A stretch of 64,000 bases of DNA from Pseudeuparius sepicola (GCA_963920635.1 OY987308.1:7816225-7880224), one strand, 5' to 3'. Positions 22,377 through 34,489 are shown, numbered from the stretch's first letter. The notes: generated by a model from the sequence alone, not told the origin. Numbers and translations are program-made.

Positions 22377-22881
22377 TTGCAAGAATTCAAATTGCAGCAG
22401 TCAACAAAAAAATCTTGCACCTTCAAAAAGAAAATACAGCAAGTTAAAAGAAAAATATCTGATGACAGTCAGCGCAAGCCAGCTCCCAAGACCAAGCGAT
22501 CCGAAAAAGATAGTTCATATTCGGATGAATCCAGTTCATTCGATGAAAAAGAATTATGTAAAGATTCCTCATCTGACTTATCAGAATTTTCTGATAATTC
22601 TGAAGATGCTTTAATTCAAGAAAGTGAAATATTCACTATTTCACAAGAACAATTGCATGAAAAAAGAGGAATAATAGTAAAGATTTTGTCGGTCAGATTT
22701 TAAAAATAGCAAAAGGTGAAGATGATCCCATTCTAGTTAAGTTTATGAGGAATTATAGAAATCATAAGAATATTTTTATTTTCCAAACGTAGATGACATC
22801 AGTGAAGTATTTAAATCTGAAATTAAAGGCAAATTTACGTTTTTTAAGCATTTGAGTTATGGAAAAACTCAGTTCGAATAA
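22377..22881 (+). pseudogene. C-terminal part of a transposon-derived protein
   Basis: A Lys/Ser/Glu-rich linker (KRSEKDSSYSDESSSFDEKE) is followed, after one-base frameshifts near 22680 and 22785, by DFVGQILKIAKGEDDPILVK...FPNVDDISEVFKSEI with a stop at 22879-22881. This terminal module is shared by many insect transposase-like proteins, for example of the jerky/tigger type; the exact superfamily is unsure. The catalytic part is missing. Confidence 0.5.
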
Positions 22882-23661
22882 TCCAAATTTCCTTGCTTGT
22901 TTGTAGAAACCATTTTTTTTTCGCTAGAGAATATTATTTTATGTTTGTTTTTGTATACTTATAATATATTTTTTTTGTTTTCGCTAGAAAATGTTAATTT
23001 TAGTTTTTTTGTGTATTTATAATAAAAAATATTTTCATGTTTTTATTTGCAATTTTATTGAAAACACTAAAGATACCGAAAGATTTTCAGATTTTTCACT
23101 TTGTCCCACTATGCCACTTTGCTCCGTATAATTATTTTATAAATAAATTTCTATGCAATTAATAATAACAATTTATTTGAAATTATCATTAAGCACCGAT
23201 AAAAAAGTTACATAACATACTTTAATTGTGTTGTGAAATAAAAATTGACATCCTATTCATTTTTTGAGGAGCTAAATATTGTATTATTTTGAATCGCACA
23301 AATATATCTATTAGCGCAATTAAAGCATTTTAATTACATTACATTACTCTATCTAATAATTTTAAACGAATGATTCATTGATTTGTTTTTGTTTTATATT
23401 TTGGTATGAAAAAGCTCTATTTCATTTTGACCCAACAACTATTTCACAAGTGAAATAAATAACATGTTTTTTAAAACTATGCACTTCTTGCTCGGTATTC
23501 GCATGCAGAGTACTCCAGTGCAGATAATCAATGGGAAAAAACTGCCAAAAGGTTTAAAGCGAATTTTGTGTAATTAATTATATCTAAGCTATTCCACATT
23601 GTCCCGACTTCCCCTAAATAATGTTTTAGATTATAAAAGATGTTCCAAAACCCGCTTAATC
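22882..23661. other. AT-rich spacer
   Basis: No gene seen. A degenerate direct duplication of about 70 bp (TTTCGCTAGA(G/A)AAT...) lies at 22918-23040. Confidence 0.4.
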
Positions 23662-23990
23662 ACTGACTACGTTTATCTCGTGACAACTCGATCGGATTGA
23701 AATGGATATCCGGTTGAGTTATGTCAAATCTTTATAATTCTACATTTACATAATCAGTATTGAATCGTACAGTTTTCAATCCTCTCTAGGGACATTAACT
23801 TATTATACTTATTCCACAGTAGGTTGGAGCACATTCTGGCCAACTTCTGTTTGGAAATAGCGGCTTGACTTGAAATTTTAAATCTGATTGAATTTCAATC
23901 TGTAAGGTTTACGCCGTCTATTTGAATCCGCTCCAGTGAATTCAAACCTCTCTCAATCGGATCGAACTCGTCGAGATAAACGTAGTCATT
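23662..23990. mobile_element. MITE with ACTGACTACGTTTATCTCG ends
   Basis: The left end, CTGACTACGTTTATCTCGTG followed by ACTCGATCGGATTGAA, is mirrored at the right end (TCAATCGGATCGAACTCGTC then GAGATAAACGTAGTCA). It is about 330 bp and non-coding. No clear target duplication was seen. Confidence 0.75.
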
Positions 23991-24429
23991 GTAGATTTTT
24001 GAGATTTGTTACGGTTCAAAAAGTTTCAAGCGGATAAAGGGAAAGAAAAAAAGAAATTACCTTTTTTTTACAATAGAACACCTACATTTCTTCTTCAAAT
24101 GCCTTTATTTATTTTGCTATAACTTTATTGCATTTAATTTGGTAATGCTTTAAATTCATGTTGGCTTTCCTATTGTCCGCTAATGTTTTCATAAAATTGG
24201 TTTCGCCTCCTAAAGTAGAGTAAAATAATTTTCTTTTATGACTAATTAAATTAATTGTTAACTTACCTGGAAATCCTTGCATTATACTTCTATCCGTTTC
24301 GCACTGCTTAGCGCGACCACTGTGTAGGCGCATGTTTACCTTTTTCTGCGGGCTCGGGGACAATTTGCGATCGGCTTTACGAATTTCGCTTTCTTTATTG
24401 AAATAAATTTACTGGCTGACCATTGTTTT
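23991..24429 (-). other. possible minus-strand exon ending at a GTAAGT donor
   Basis: On the minus strand a frame of about 45 codons (including SPSPQKKVNMRLHSGRAKQ) ends at 24267 in AG|GTAAGT. The upstream acceptor is weak and the product is not recognised. The rest of the interval is AT-rich. Confidence 0.25.
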
Positions 24430-25540
24430 CCAGCTATCATAGATAGATATAGGTAGTAGTTTCGCCTCACACGCCCTACCTAAAACAAATAAAATAACCG
24501 ACTGATTAGTTTGATGGGTAGACAACAAACACATAAAATATTTAATAATTACAAGTGTTGCACTCACCTTAGCGTCCTTCTATGATATTATTTCGTGGCC
24601 CCGCATCATTGTTGCTGTTATTGTTGCAACTATCTGTTATTTTTCTTCCAATTTCCACATATTTCGGAGAACCGACTTGCCAAACACGTCAATTGTCGCA
24701 AACGTCAAGTTCCCGATTTGATCGAGCAGTGTGTCATTAATTCGGTTTCTGCTAAAAGTCCCTAAGTCATGGATTTTGGCGCCTTCACGGAGAGGCTCGC
24801 CTTGGGGGGAAGTGCTTCCTTGTTTTTTTTTGGTGATGGTCGGTTGAGGTGAGAGTGGTCGAAGAGGACACGTTTTCTACACCGGGCAGTTTGCCAATTT
24901 TTCTAGAATTCATTCAGCAATACCACAAGATTACTAGTCGCCAAATAGTTTAGTTTTGGGCTAGTCACGTATTTTACGTAATTTTCTTGAGGAATATTGT
25001 GACCCACCTTATTTTCATATGGATTCGTCTTGACCATCACCACGGGGGTTCCTTTGTTCTTTTTTTTTTCTTTAAGCCTGCCTGTTAATAATTATTATGC
25101 AATTGTTTGTAGCTTACCTAATTAATTATCTGTGATATTTGGTTGCTTTATCGAGATATCTATTTTATGGTGTGCTGTATTTTATTATTAGTAGCTTGGC
25201 CGATGTTCTCTAGGTTTACAAACTGCGAATATACCCTATAGTTGATAATTTACATATTTTGTTGTTATTGGCAAACAATATTTATTTCCCGTTTTATAAC
25301 CCCAGTCACCTGGGTTATACCTCTTTGTACTGTGTTGGGCACCACCAAAAGAAAAACGGGTGGCGCACTCAATTTCAAAGTATACCTTTCTCGATAAGGT
25401 ATTTTACCTATAGGAGCTAGTCGGTGCATAACAAAGAGGTACCTAATTACTTTGTCAATCCTACAAGATACCGATAAATTTGATCATTCTTTTTTTTTAC
25501 TCGAACCCAGATATTAGGTAACAGATTGGATTCAAAATGC

Positions 25541-25665
25541 CCTAAATCCATATGTGAGTGACATTCAAACATCCCTAAATCCAATCAATAACAAAACCCA
25601 CTAAATCCATATGAATATTTGCGTATATGCCATATTAATGAACAAAACCCACTAAATCCAACTAT
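25541..25665. repeat. subterminal CTAAATCCA repeats (unit 1)
   Basis: Four direct copies of (C/A)CTAAATCC, including AACCCACTAAATCCA twice. The same cluster recurs at 27709-27833, and related copies occur at 29790-29842 beyond the transposase gene, so these are likely transposon subterminal repeats. Confidence 0.6.
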
Positions 25666-25796
25666 TGGTTGGATGCCTGTTTTTATATTAACAGCTGATT
25701 TATTGTCTAACCTAGTTTTATTCAGTAGTCTCTGCATGCCAGTATTAGTGCGAATTATTAAAGGTTTTGCGTTTCAATTTCACAATTTATATAAAA

Positions 25797-26096
25797 ATGC
25801 AAGTTGTTGAAGTTACACCTGAGTGTGCCAGAAAAAGAAAATACAGCACGACAAGTGAAAAAAGAATGTTGAGAAAAGAAGCAGGTACGTTTGAAATAGC
25901 GGTCTATGGTTATACAGTAGCTATAGCATCCTAATTTCCTTTTATTAGGTATAACCAAACAATGCTGCCAGAGTACCCTGTTTGTAAACACAAAACAAAG
26001 GCTTATCAGTGTGGCAGCGGGTAAGAAATGAACCTTCAAACCGACCACGTACAATGGCCCTACTTATTATATTCGCAAGAAATCACAAGAAATAAT
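25797..26096 (+). pseudogene. 5' exons of a transposase, truncated duplicate
   Basis: An exact-looking copy of the first exon (ATG at 25797, donor after 25884), a 64 bp intron and the start of exon 2 of the transposase described at 27965. It stops where unit 1 meets unit 2, so it cannot encode the enzyme core. Confidence 0.75.
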
Positions 26097-26710
26097 TCCA
26101 GCTATCATAGATAGATATAGGTAGTAGTTTCGCCTCACACGCCCTACCTAAAACAAATAAAATAACCGACTGATTAGTTTGATGGGTAGACAACAAACAC
26201 ATAAAATATTTAATAATTACAAGTGTTGCACTCACCTTAGCGTCCTTCTATGATATTATTTCGTGGCCCCGCATCATTGTTGCTGTTATTGTTGCAACTA
26301 TCTGTTATTTTTCTTCCAATTTCCACATATTTCGGAGAACCGACTTGCCAAACACGTCAATTGTCGCAAACGTCAAGTTCCCGATTTGATCGAGCAGTGT
26401 GTCATTAATTCGGTTTCTGCTAAAAGTCCCTAAGTCATGGATTTTGGCGCCTTCACGGAGAGGCTCGCCTTGGGGGGAAGTGCTTCCTTGTTTTTTTTTG
26501 GTGATGGTCGGTTGAGGTGAGAGTGGTCGAAGAGGACACGTTTTCTACACCGGGCAGTTTGCCAATTTTTCTAGAATTCATTCAGCAATACCACAAGATT
26601 ACTAGTCGCCAAATAGTTTAGTTTTGGGCTAGTCACGTATTTTACGTAATTTTCTTGAGGAATATTGTGACCCACCTTATTTTCATATGGATTCGTCTTG
26701 ACCATCACCA

Positions 26711-27216
26711 CACCCTTCTCCACACCACGAGGCCACCTCCAACTTGGTAAGTCAGTTCGGAGTACAGTAATATTCCCTTATTTGTGCCCTAAACGCTAAT
26801 GTGAGTAATGTAACATTTTAGGCCTTTTTCTCCATACCCCGGACGTCTTTCCCGGGCGACAGAGTTAGATTGTCTCCCCATTGCACAATCAGTCTTCAAC
26901 AAACCTACATACCATACTCAGGGCGAAGTCGACCGTTCTGGGCAGCTACCCGCCACTTTATGTAATCACAAGAAAAACCCGCAACCAGACTGGGTGGATA
27001 ATCGACTTACCGGCAAGTCCTCTCCAGTTTATTACTATTATTATTTTAACTTAACATAGTGGCCAAGCGCGAGATAACTGCACAAAATAGTCAATTTATC
27101 AATTATTCTGCACCCTTAATTAGCCATTATAAAAGTTATCTGCTATATTTTGCCAAGTTACGTACCTTTTTATCATATTTATGCGTGTGCACCAGGTATA
27201 ATATTATACACGGGGA
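26711..27216. other. 505 bp present only in unit 2, with splice-like signals
   Basis: Because both flanks are duplicated, unit 1 probably lost this piece. On the plus strand AACTTG|GTAAGT resembles a donor (about 26745) and AACATTTTAG|GCC an acceptor (about 26820). The latter opens a frame of about 45 codons (FFSIPRTSFPGDRVRL...) ending in TAA. No product is recognised, but the base composition is less AT-rich than its surroundings. Confidence 0.3.
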
Positions 27217-27708
27217 TTCCTTTGTTCTTTTTTTTTTCTTTAAGCCTGCCTGTTAATAATTATTATGCAATTGTTTGTAGCTTACCTAATTAATTATCTG
27301 TGATATTTGGTTGCTTTATCGAGATATCTATTTTATGGTGTGCTGTATTTTATTATTAGTAGCTTGGCCGATGTTCTCTAGGTTTACAAACTGCGAATAT
27401 ACCCTATAGTTGATAATTTACATATTTTGTTGTTATTGGCAAACAATATTTATTTCCCGTTTTATAACCCCAGTCACCTGGGTTATACCTCTTTGTACTG
27501 TGTTGGGCACCACCAAAAGAAAAACGGGTGGCGCACTCAATTTCAAAGTATACCTTTCTCGATAAGGTATTTTACCTATAGGAGCTAGTCGGTGCATAAC
27601 AAAGAGGTACCTAATTACTTTGTCAATCCTACAAGATACCGATAAATTTGATCATTCTTTTTTTTTACTCGAACCCAGATATTAGGTAACAGATTGGATT
27701 CAAAATGC

Positions 27709-27833
27709 CCTAAATCCATATGTGAGTGACATTCAAACATCCCTAAATCCAATCAATAACAAAACCCACTAAATCCATATGAATATTTGCGTATATGCCA
27801 TATTAATGAACAAAACCCACTAAATCCAACTAT
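27709..27833. repeat. subterminal CTAAATCCA repeats (unit 2)
   Basis: Same cluster as in unit 1, about 130 bp upstream of the transposase ATG. Probably near the 5' end of the transposon and a candidate transposase binding array. Confidence 0.6.
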
Positions 27834-27964
27834 TGGTTGGATGCCTGTTTTTATATTAACAGCTGATTTATTGTCTAACCTAGTTTTATTCAGTAGTCTC
27901 TGCATGCCAGTATTAGTGCGAATTATTAAAGGTTTTGCGTTTCAATTTCACAATTTATATAAAA

Positions 27965-29603
27965 ATGCAAGTTGTTGAAGTTACACCTGAGTGTGCCAGA
28001 AAAAGAAAATACAGCACGACAAGTGAAAAAAGAATGTTGAGAAAAGAAGCAGGTACGTTTGAAATAGCGGTCTATGGTTATACAGTAGCTATAGCATCCT
28101 AATTTCCTTTTATTAGGTATAACCAAACAATGCTGCCAGAGTACCCTGTTTGTAAACACAAAACAAAGGCTTATCAGTGTGGCAGCGGGTAAGAAATGAA
28201 CCTTCAAACCGACCACGTACAATGGCCCTACTTATTATATTCGCAAGAAATCACAAGAAATAATTCCGGTTTGTAAGCCAGCCTTTCTTGGCGTTTTAAA
28301 TTTGAAAAGGTACCGAGTGGAAGGTGTTCTTGGTCGGTTCCTGCATAAGGAGGAACTGCCTCATGAGAATCGTGGAGGTGATCACCGTTCACTTAAGTCC
28401 CAAGAGGTTAGGGAAAATATTATAAAGTTTATAAAATCCCTTACAGTACTAGAGAAACACTATTGTAGAGGCAGATTCCAAAGGCAGTATGTTTCCAGTG
28501 ATTTATCTATTGGAAAATTATGGACCTTTTACAATACCAAACACCCAGAAATTCAATGCAAGGAATCGTATTTTCGATTTATATTTAACACTAAATTTAA
28601 TATTGGTTTTAACGCCCCACAAGTGGATGTATGGTCCTATTGCTTGGAATATCAAGGAAAAATTAAGCGTGAAAAAAACATTACAACTAAGTCAGCTTTG
28701 AATATAAAATGCATAAAATGAAAGCAAAGGCATTCTTTGACATACTGAAGAAGGAAGAGGGACAGGTAATCACACTTTCATACGATTATGAAAAAATTTA
28801 GTGTTGCCAAAAAACCCAGACCAAATCACATACCATAAAAGACAGCTCTACTTATATAATTTTACAGGCGTGATTGGTTCCTCTAAAGCAAAATTGACAA
28901 AAAATAATGCCCTAATACATACTTGGCTGGAATCAGAAAGTTCAAAAAGTTCCAACGAAATTGCTTCAGCTGTCTACAGTACTTTAAAAAATTTGGAAAT
29001 AATTTCTGACGAGGTTAGTGAGGTAAAACTTGTATCTGATGGATATACCGGGCAAAATAAGAATAGCACCATGGCTGGCAGATGTTGCACCAAAACATAT
29101 CCAGAAAGTCAATTTAATTTTTCCGGTGACCGGTCATTCATTCCTACCACCAGATAGAGTTTTCGGACAGATTGAAAAAAATATAAAAAAGCAAGATACA
29201 ATAATAGATGTCAATGACTATATGAGATATTTGAAAAGTTTGGGACTGTCAAAAAATTGGGAATTGATTGGAAAGTTTTAGACTGGCGAAAAGCGATTCC
29301 TATGTAATCAAGACAACATCTTCCCTTCATTTTAAAATTAATTCCTGCAAGAGAATAATTCTATGTAGAAGTAAAAAAGGAACAATACTGATTCGCGGAT
29401 TCCGGATTATTCCGCGGATCTAAACAATGCATTAGTAATTTGCAAAAGAGGTAAAAAAATCTAATTTAAACCCAGAAGAAATAAAAAAGTAAACGATGTA
29501 ACAAAATTCAGAGGCAGTGGAAAATGAAGAAAGTGTTGAGGAAGAGGGAGAAGAAGAAGGACTATGTGGGAGAAGTAACTTTCAGGAAGATGATGTTATA
29601 TAA
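27965..29603 (+). pseudogene. intron-containing transposase-like gene (DUF7869-like type)
   Basis: Exon 1 (27965-28052) is basic (CARKRKYSTTSEKRMLRKEAG). A 64 bp GT-AG intron (28053-28116) leads in frame to exon 2 (KQCCQSTLF..., VCKPAFLGVLNLKRYRVEG, ENRGGDH, HYCRGRFQRQYVSSDLSIGK). The second half holds YHKRQLYLYNF, SNEIASAVY, LVSDGYTGQNKN and, after a shift, FPVTGHSFLPPDRVFGQIEK, then an acidic tail with a stop at 29601-29603. Defects are TGA at 28197 and frameshifts near 28797, 29055 and 29290. The family is widespread in arthropods; the DUF7869 name is from memory. It is inactive. Confidence 0.75.
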
Positions 29604-30452
29604 TGTTTGTTCTTAGTTCTTAAAAAATATAATAGATAAGATATAAAACACTTTAGTTATTGTGAATTTTTTATAACTACCAAACAAAATTTTATTTTAA
29701 ATTTTTATTTTTTTTTTCATTTTCCATTTTTAAGTTAACGTAGCAAAATAGGTATACCTTAAATTACAGTAAAGTGACGTAAATTTCAAACCAAAGCCCC
29801 CTAAATCCAGATAAATTTCCAAAAACCGCTAAATCCAAGAAGTTTTTAAAGTTTTTCTAAAAACTATTAAAGTAGGATTTTTGGACATAAGCCCTCTGAA
29901 GTGTTATGTCACTGCCAACTGCCAATCAATTTCTATAGTCAGAATTCTAGTATCCTTATTTTGTGACTGGTAGCAAATTTTCGCGTTTTCTGGAAAACAT
30001 GGTGAATATTTAGCGGAAATAAATAAAGGACATGTTGTCTACAAATGTAGACAACATTTCTTCAATTTGCGTGTCAATCATATCTCTTTCTTTTTGCGAA
30101 ACTTTATATAAATTTTTTCCTCGATAAAAGTATTTTCTTCTTGAAAAAAGCAATTGTGGCGCCCTTGTGTAATACCTGAGGCATGTTTGACATATTCTTG
30201 ACCTGTACTATCTTACGATTTCTCAGAGTTATCAAATTTGTTGACTAATCAGTAAACCTCTTTTAAGTAAATAATTTTCATTTGGCCCTAGTGCGTGCTC
30301 CCTAGAATTTTTACAGATACATTTTTGATTTCATAGCCTTCGTTTATTGCAATTTTAGTTTCGTCTTTATCTTTTGCATTTTGGTCCGAATGTTACCTTA
30401 CTAAAAAAACTGCTTCAATAATATTGTTACTTGACTTTTGTTTGATATGTTC
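29604..30452. other. transposon 3' end and unassigned DNA
   Basis: CCCCTAAATCCAG and CCGCTAAATCCAAG at 29795-29842 match the 5' subterminal repeats. A perfect 11 bp hairpin ATGTTGTCTAC-AAAT-GTAGACAACAT lies at 30032-30057. Minus-strand frames downstream of the macrodomain gene (30250-30400) have fragments that could be further retroelement pol, but I cannot confirm this. Confidence 0.4.
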
Positions 30453-31066
30453 TTATTTTCTGCCTTTATTTGGACTAAATTTGCAAAGTAAAATTTGGAT
30501 ATTTGTGTCTTCAAAAATACAAGAAATAATATTTTCCACGATATCCCACTCAAGGTGGTTCAAACCACACCCTAATCTTGGAATTGCTAACTTTTTTTTA
30601 CTTTATATTTTACAACATGTTCTTTAAGCTTTCTTAATGATTCCCACATATGTTGGATTGTCACCTCAATAACTTTTTGTCACTAACTAATAAAATAAGT
30701 AAATCTCGATTGATCTTTCAGTACGGCAAAGCCCCCCTTTTCCTGATTTTGTTTTTCGAGTTCATCATTGCGTCCAAATTTTTCTTTCAATTTTAGTGCT
30801 ATCCGTTTAGACATTTCTAAATGAGCCGCTACACAATGTGCCAAAGAATACCCTTTACTTACAAGAAATAAATCATCAAAACATTCCGTTAATTTAACTT
30901 TTAAATTCTTCCCCCTAAAATCTGTACAACTAGCACGAAAAAATTGATAAGATTTTGTAGTGCATCTAGTTTTAGTTGAATGTACTTTGCAATTTGTTTG
31001 GCTTTGGAACCATTGATTTATTTCATCATTTTTGTTATTAATAAAATCTGCAATTTTAGACACCAT
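30453..31066 (-). pseudogene. TARG1/OARD1-like macrodomain, two in-frame stops
   Basis: The minus-strand frame from ATG at 31066 has a poorly conserved 60-residue lead, then a macrodomain of the terminal ADP-ribose hydrolase type: DDLFLVSKGYSLAHCVA, KLKEKFGRNDEL, FAVLKDQSRFTYFIS. TAG and TGA stand at 30683-30685 and 30680-30682. The same frame then gives ESLRKLKEHVVKYK, IPRLGCGLNHLEW and a terminal ILLCKFSP. In human TARG1 the catalytic pair, as I recall, is Lys84 and Asp125. The Lys is kept here (residue 117) but the Asp position reads Asn. It lies just downstream of a retropepsin fragment on the same strand. It could be a retro-copied host gene or an element passenger. Confidence 0.75.
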
Positions 31067-31297
31067 GACATTAAAATTGAAAAATTGTTATTGTTATTGA
31101 TATTTAGTCGCAAGTAGTTCATGATATTAAAATTATGCATTTTGTTTTTGAAGGTAACTGGGCCAGTTTTGCAATTTGAACCCCGTGCGTTTTCATGACT
31201 TCGACAATAATTATAACGTAGATGATCCAGTGGTCTACTTGCCCATTGTTTATGTTTATATGAATTAAAACTTAATAATGTGTTCTGTGAAAGTAAC

Positions 31298-31620
31298 TTA
31301 TATTATTAAAAAAATTATTCCGGTTGAGATGCTGTCTTTTGTGAGAATAATCATTTGGAACCTTATTTTGTAATTTGTAAAAATTGTTGTGGAATCATTA
31401 TTTGTTTTAGAAGTAATTTTTCCTTCATGCGTACATATATCTGCTTTATGACTCACTAAAAATTTCATTCCCACAATAATATTAGCTGAAATATTATTTA
31501 CGACTAAAGCTTGAAAATTATTAAAATTCAGCGAAATCGTTTTCCTTCCTAAAACTGGGTGTCTGCCTCCACCAGCACCTACAACATGTTTAACTCTGTT
31601 TAAGCTATTTAAAAAATAGA
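31298..31620 (-). pseudogene. Gypsy-like aspartic protease fragment
   Basis: The frame reads GAGGGRHPVLGRKTISLNF, then NISANIIVGMKFLVSHKADI. This fits the second half of a gypsy-type retropepsin (flap-like region followed by the I-I-V-G motif). The catalytic DTG part is lost where the foldback element begins at about 31620. Minus-strand codons at 31140-31266 (CRSHENARGSNC) remain open but are not identified. Confidence 0.5.
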
Positions 31621-33500
31621 AGCACCCCGTACAATTTTTATTTTTCATCAGATGTAGCCGGTCTTTTTTCTAGGTTACAAAAAATCTACTTTGGTGCAAA
31701 ATTTCAGGTCTTAATTTCAATTCTAGAGGCCTACCACGAGCTTATTTTCTTGGAAAAAAATGACGAAAATCATTTAGCGACTTTTTTTTACCTTAAAACT
31801 CACTACGTCATTGGATTCAGGACCATATGAAATGGGTTTGTACTAAATTTCGTTAAAAAATAACGAATATTAAAAATACTGCCAGATAATCAATATTGAA
31901 AATTCATGAACCTGACTTACTTGTATAAAGTTCAATTTTCTTACAATTGCCTCAAGTTTTTATTCCTACTGTTTACGAAGACCGTAGTTCTTCGTTGTTC
32001 AAAACATTTCGACAGTCAAATACGATTTTTAATAACCTTTCAAAAATATTTTTATACATGGTGGCCCATTTGAAATGGAAGCACCCCCGTAAATTGTTTA
32101 TTTTTCATCCGATTTCAGCCGATTGTTTTTCTGAAGATAGGTCGCAAAAAACTCTACATTGGTGAAAAATTTCAGACTCAATTTTCAAGGCCTACTACGA
32201 ATTTTTTTCTAGTAAAATGACGAAAACCATTTAGCGATTTTTTATTTAAAATCTGACACCATGGCGTTAATCAGGACACCTCAAAACTTCCACTGACTAA
32301 TTCGAACAAAAAATATACAGAGAATTCTATATGTACAGGGTTCCGAGAAAAATGGGACTTTTAAAGGGATCTGGAGAGTCAAGGTGGCCATGGAATCCTG
32401 TCAAATCAGTTGGATGATCAACAGGACTACTCAAAGTTTTGGTGTGCAAAGATTCAATACAAAAAATAAAGGGTATTTTTCTCTGGGCCGTCTGAAAATG
32501 CTGAATTTTTATGAAACTTTATACGAATCAAGAGTGCTCTGGAATCATTGAAAAAATATTAATAAACACAAAAGTAATTTAAACTGTTGGACCTTTCTCA
32601 ATAAAGTCACTGTCTGAAATGATACATTTCCTGTGCGTTTCCTGTTGTGGAACACCAGCCACCTTAACTCATAAGGACTTACTGACTCTCAGGCTTCTGT
32701 ATTTACAAGCTTTTTTTAAACTTAGTTCGTTTATAGTGTCTGGGGCGGTTTTGATATACTCGAATTTTGACCCCAAAAAATTTAGTATTTGAGATGGCAT
32801 AGAGAACGACACCGTGTATATTTTCTATTGGATCTTTACACACCAACACTTTGAGTGGTCCTGTTGACCATTCAACTGTTTTAAGGGGATTCCATGGCAC
32901 ACTTGACTTGTCAGATATCTTTAAAATTCGTATTTTGCTCAACTTTGAGAACCCGCAGAAAGGAACTCCCTGTATATTTTTTGTTCAAATTTGGTATGTG
33001 GCGATTCTAGGGTGTACTGATTAACACTAAGGTGCCAGATTTTAATAAAAAAATCGCTATATGGTTTTCGTCATTTTTCAATAGAAAAAAATTCGTAGTC
33101 CTTGAAAATTGAGGTTAAGACCTGAAATTTTGCATTAAGGAAAGTGTTTTTTGTGAGCTAGCTTCAGAAAATACACGGCTAAAATCGGATGAAAAATAAA
33201 AATTTTACGGGGTTGCTTCCATTTCAAATGGGCCACCCTGTATATAAAAATGAAATGTGTAACCTCTAGTTCCATGTATGTACAGTAGAAATAAAAATTG
33301 GTGACAATCCTACGAAAAATCAGCCGTGTACGGGAAAGTAAGATTAATAATATTGGTAATATTGCTGAAAATAATTGTTATTTCTTAATGAAATCTGGTA
33401 CAAACCCATTTAATAATTATTTTTTGTCATTTTTTTATTAGAAAAAATCGTAGTAGACCTCGATAATTGAGATTCAGTTCTGAAATTTGCAATTTTAGGG
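31610..33500. mobile_element. outer foldback element
   Basis: The left arm (about 31610-32056, including ATGAAATGGGTTTGTACTAA and AAGTTTTTATTCCTACTG) is mirrored at about 33246-33500 (CAGTAGAAATAAAAATTGGT, TCTGGTACAAACCCATTT). The arms are diverged, so it is old. It encloses the MITE at 32057-33245. Confidence 0.6.
32057..33245. mobile_element. long-TIR MITE with GGTGGCCCATTTGAAATGGA ends
   Basis: ATGGTGGCCCATTTGAAATGG at the left end is mirrored by CCATTTCAAATGGGCCACCC at 33220-33239. Inner arm sequence (TTAGCGATTTTTTATTTAAA, AAAAAATATACAGAGAATTC) is related to the copy at 6061-7236, so the two share a core with different outer ends. Confidence 0.75.
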
Positions 33501-33531
33501 GTATAAACATGATCGTAGTAAGCCCTGTGAA

Positions 33532-33810
33532 ATGCTCCAAGAGAGCATCTTCCCACCTCCCATTATGACGGAAGAAGAAGCACTCGAATATCTCGAAAAC
33601 AAACATTTTATGAGGGTATTCACACTTAAGATGGAACGCACTGAATCACCTGATATTATTCCAAATGAAACTGCTCCGGCAGGCCCTCCCAACAGAAGTG
33701 CCGAAGGTGCAAGTTCATCACTGCCACTTCCCCTTCGTAGAAGAGTATTGAAATTGAAATCCTGCATTTTGTGCAAAAATATTATGTCGACTGTCGGGAT
33801 TCACCTATAA
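33532..33810 (+). other. open frame of 92 codons, unknown
   Basis: ATG-like context is absent, as the track start is a CTG/ATG region, but the frame includes PPPIMTEEEALEYLENKHF and a basic end (LRRRVLKLKSCILCKNIM). It may be a piece of an insect transposon protein with a T-E-E-E-A-L motif. There is no second supporting feature. Confidence 0.25.
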
Positions 33811-34489
33811 ATTTATATTATAAATTCTAAAAGGATAATCCCAGCAATCGTATGTATATATGAGATAAGATAAGATAAGATATTCCTACTTCATTATTTA
33901 CAAACTCACCTTGAATGAGTCATTCTTTATTGCATTGAAAAAAAGATTATCTTGAAGAATTGCCGATAAAGCATCATTTTCTTACACATTTTCAACAGCT
34001 TTACTTGAATAAAATATCTACACCGCACAATTGAATATCTTTTCGGGTTTATCCTGAAGTGACTGTTTTCTTTGTTTCAGCTAATATGTTACCAGCGATT
34101 ATCTTGTAATTTTTAAGATAAATTGGAGGTTCAAATCTAAACTTCTGTAGTTTTTTTTTTCATGAAATTGGATGCCTCTGACACAGATTAACCAGGCAGA
34201 TGGGTAAGTAAGCGGCTAACAGCAATTTAAGGTTAATTTAACAGACTTATGTTGCCCGCACCAATGCTGTTTTATAAAAAAGATTGTGCGCACCAATAGA
34301 TTTTAGAATATAATTCAATGTATTATTGATTAATACAAAACAGTCGAAGCTTAAAAATATTATATTATAATTTTTTAAGTGGTTTACAACAATAAAAGAG
34401 AATATTGGCTACACAATTATTGTAAAACTACATACTTTTCACTGAATTATTATGAATGTCTGAAACAATTAAAATAATACATAATAATA
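33811..34489. other. AT-rich spacer
   Basis: Contains only a short (GATAA)n run at 33862-33882. No gene or element was recognised. Confidence 0.4.

Larger units (their letters stand above)
24430..26096. repeat. tandem duplication, unit 1 (1667 bp)
   Basis: Starts AGCTATCATAGATAGATATA and is repeated from 26097. The left border (TTCC|AGCTATCAT) and the inter-unit junction share TTCC. Unit 1 lacks about 500 bp that unit 2 holds at 26711-27216. The units look essentially identical elsewhere. Confidence 0.9.
26097..28265. repeat. tandem duplication, unit 2 (2169 bp)
   Basis: Second copy of the block at 24430-26096, offset 1667 bp before 26710 and 2168 bp after 27217. It ends at AATAATTCC, after which the transposase exon continues uniquely. 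Confidence 0.9.

Noticed and set aside
25797..28265. Two separate functional genes in the 24-28 kb region
   Set aside because: They are the same first exons duplicated in tandem; only the second copy continues into the rest of the transposase, and that is broken.
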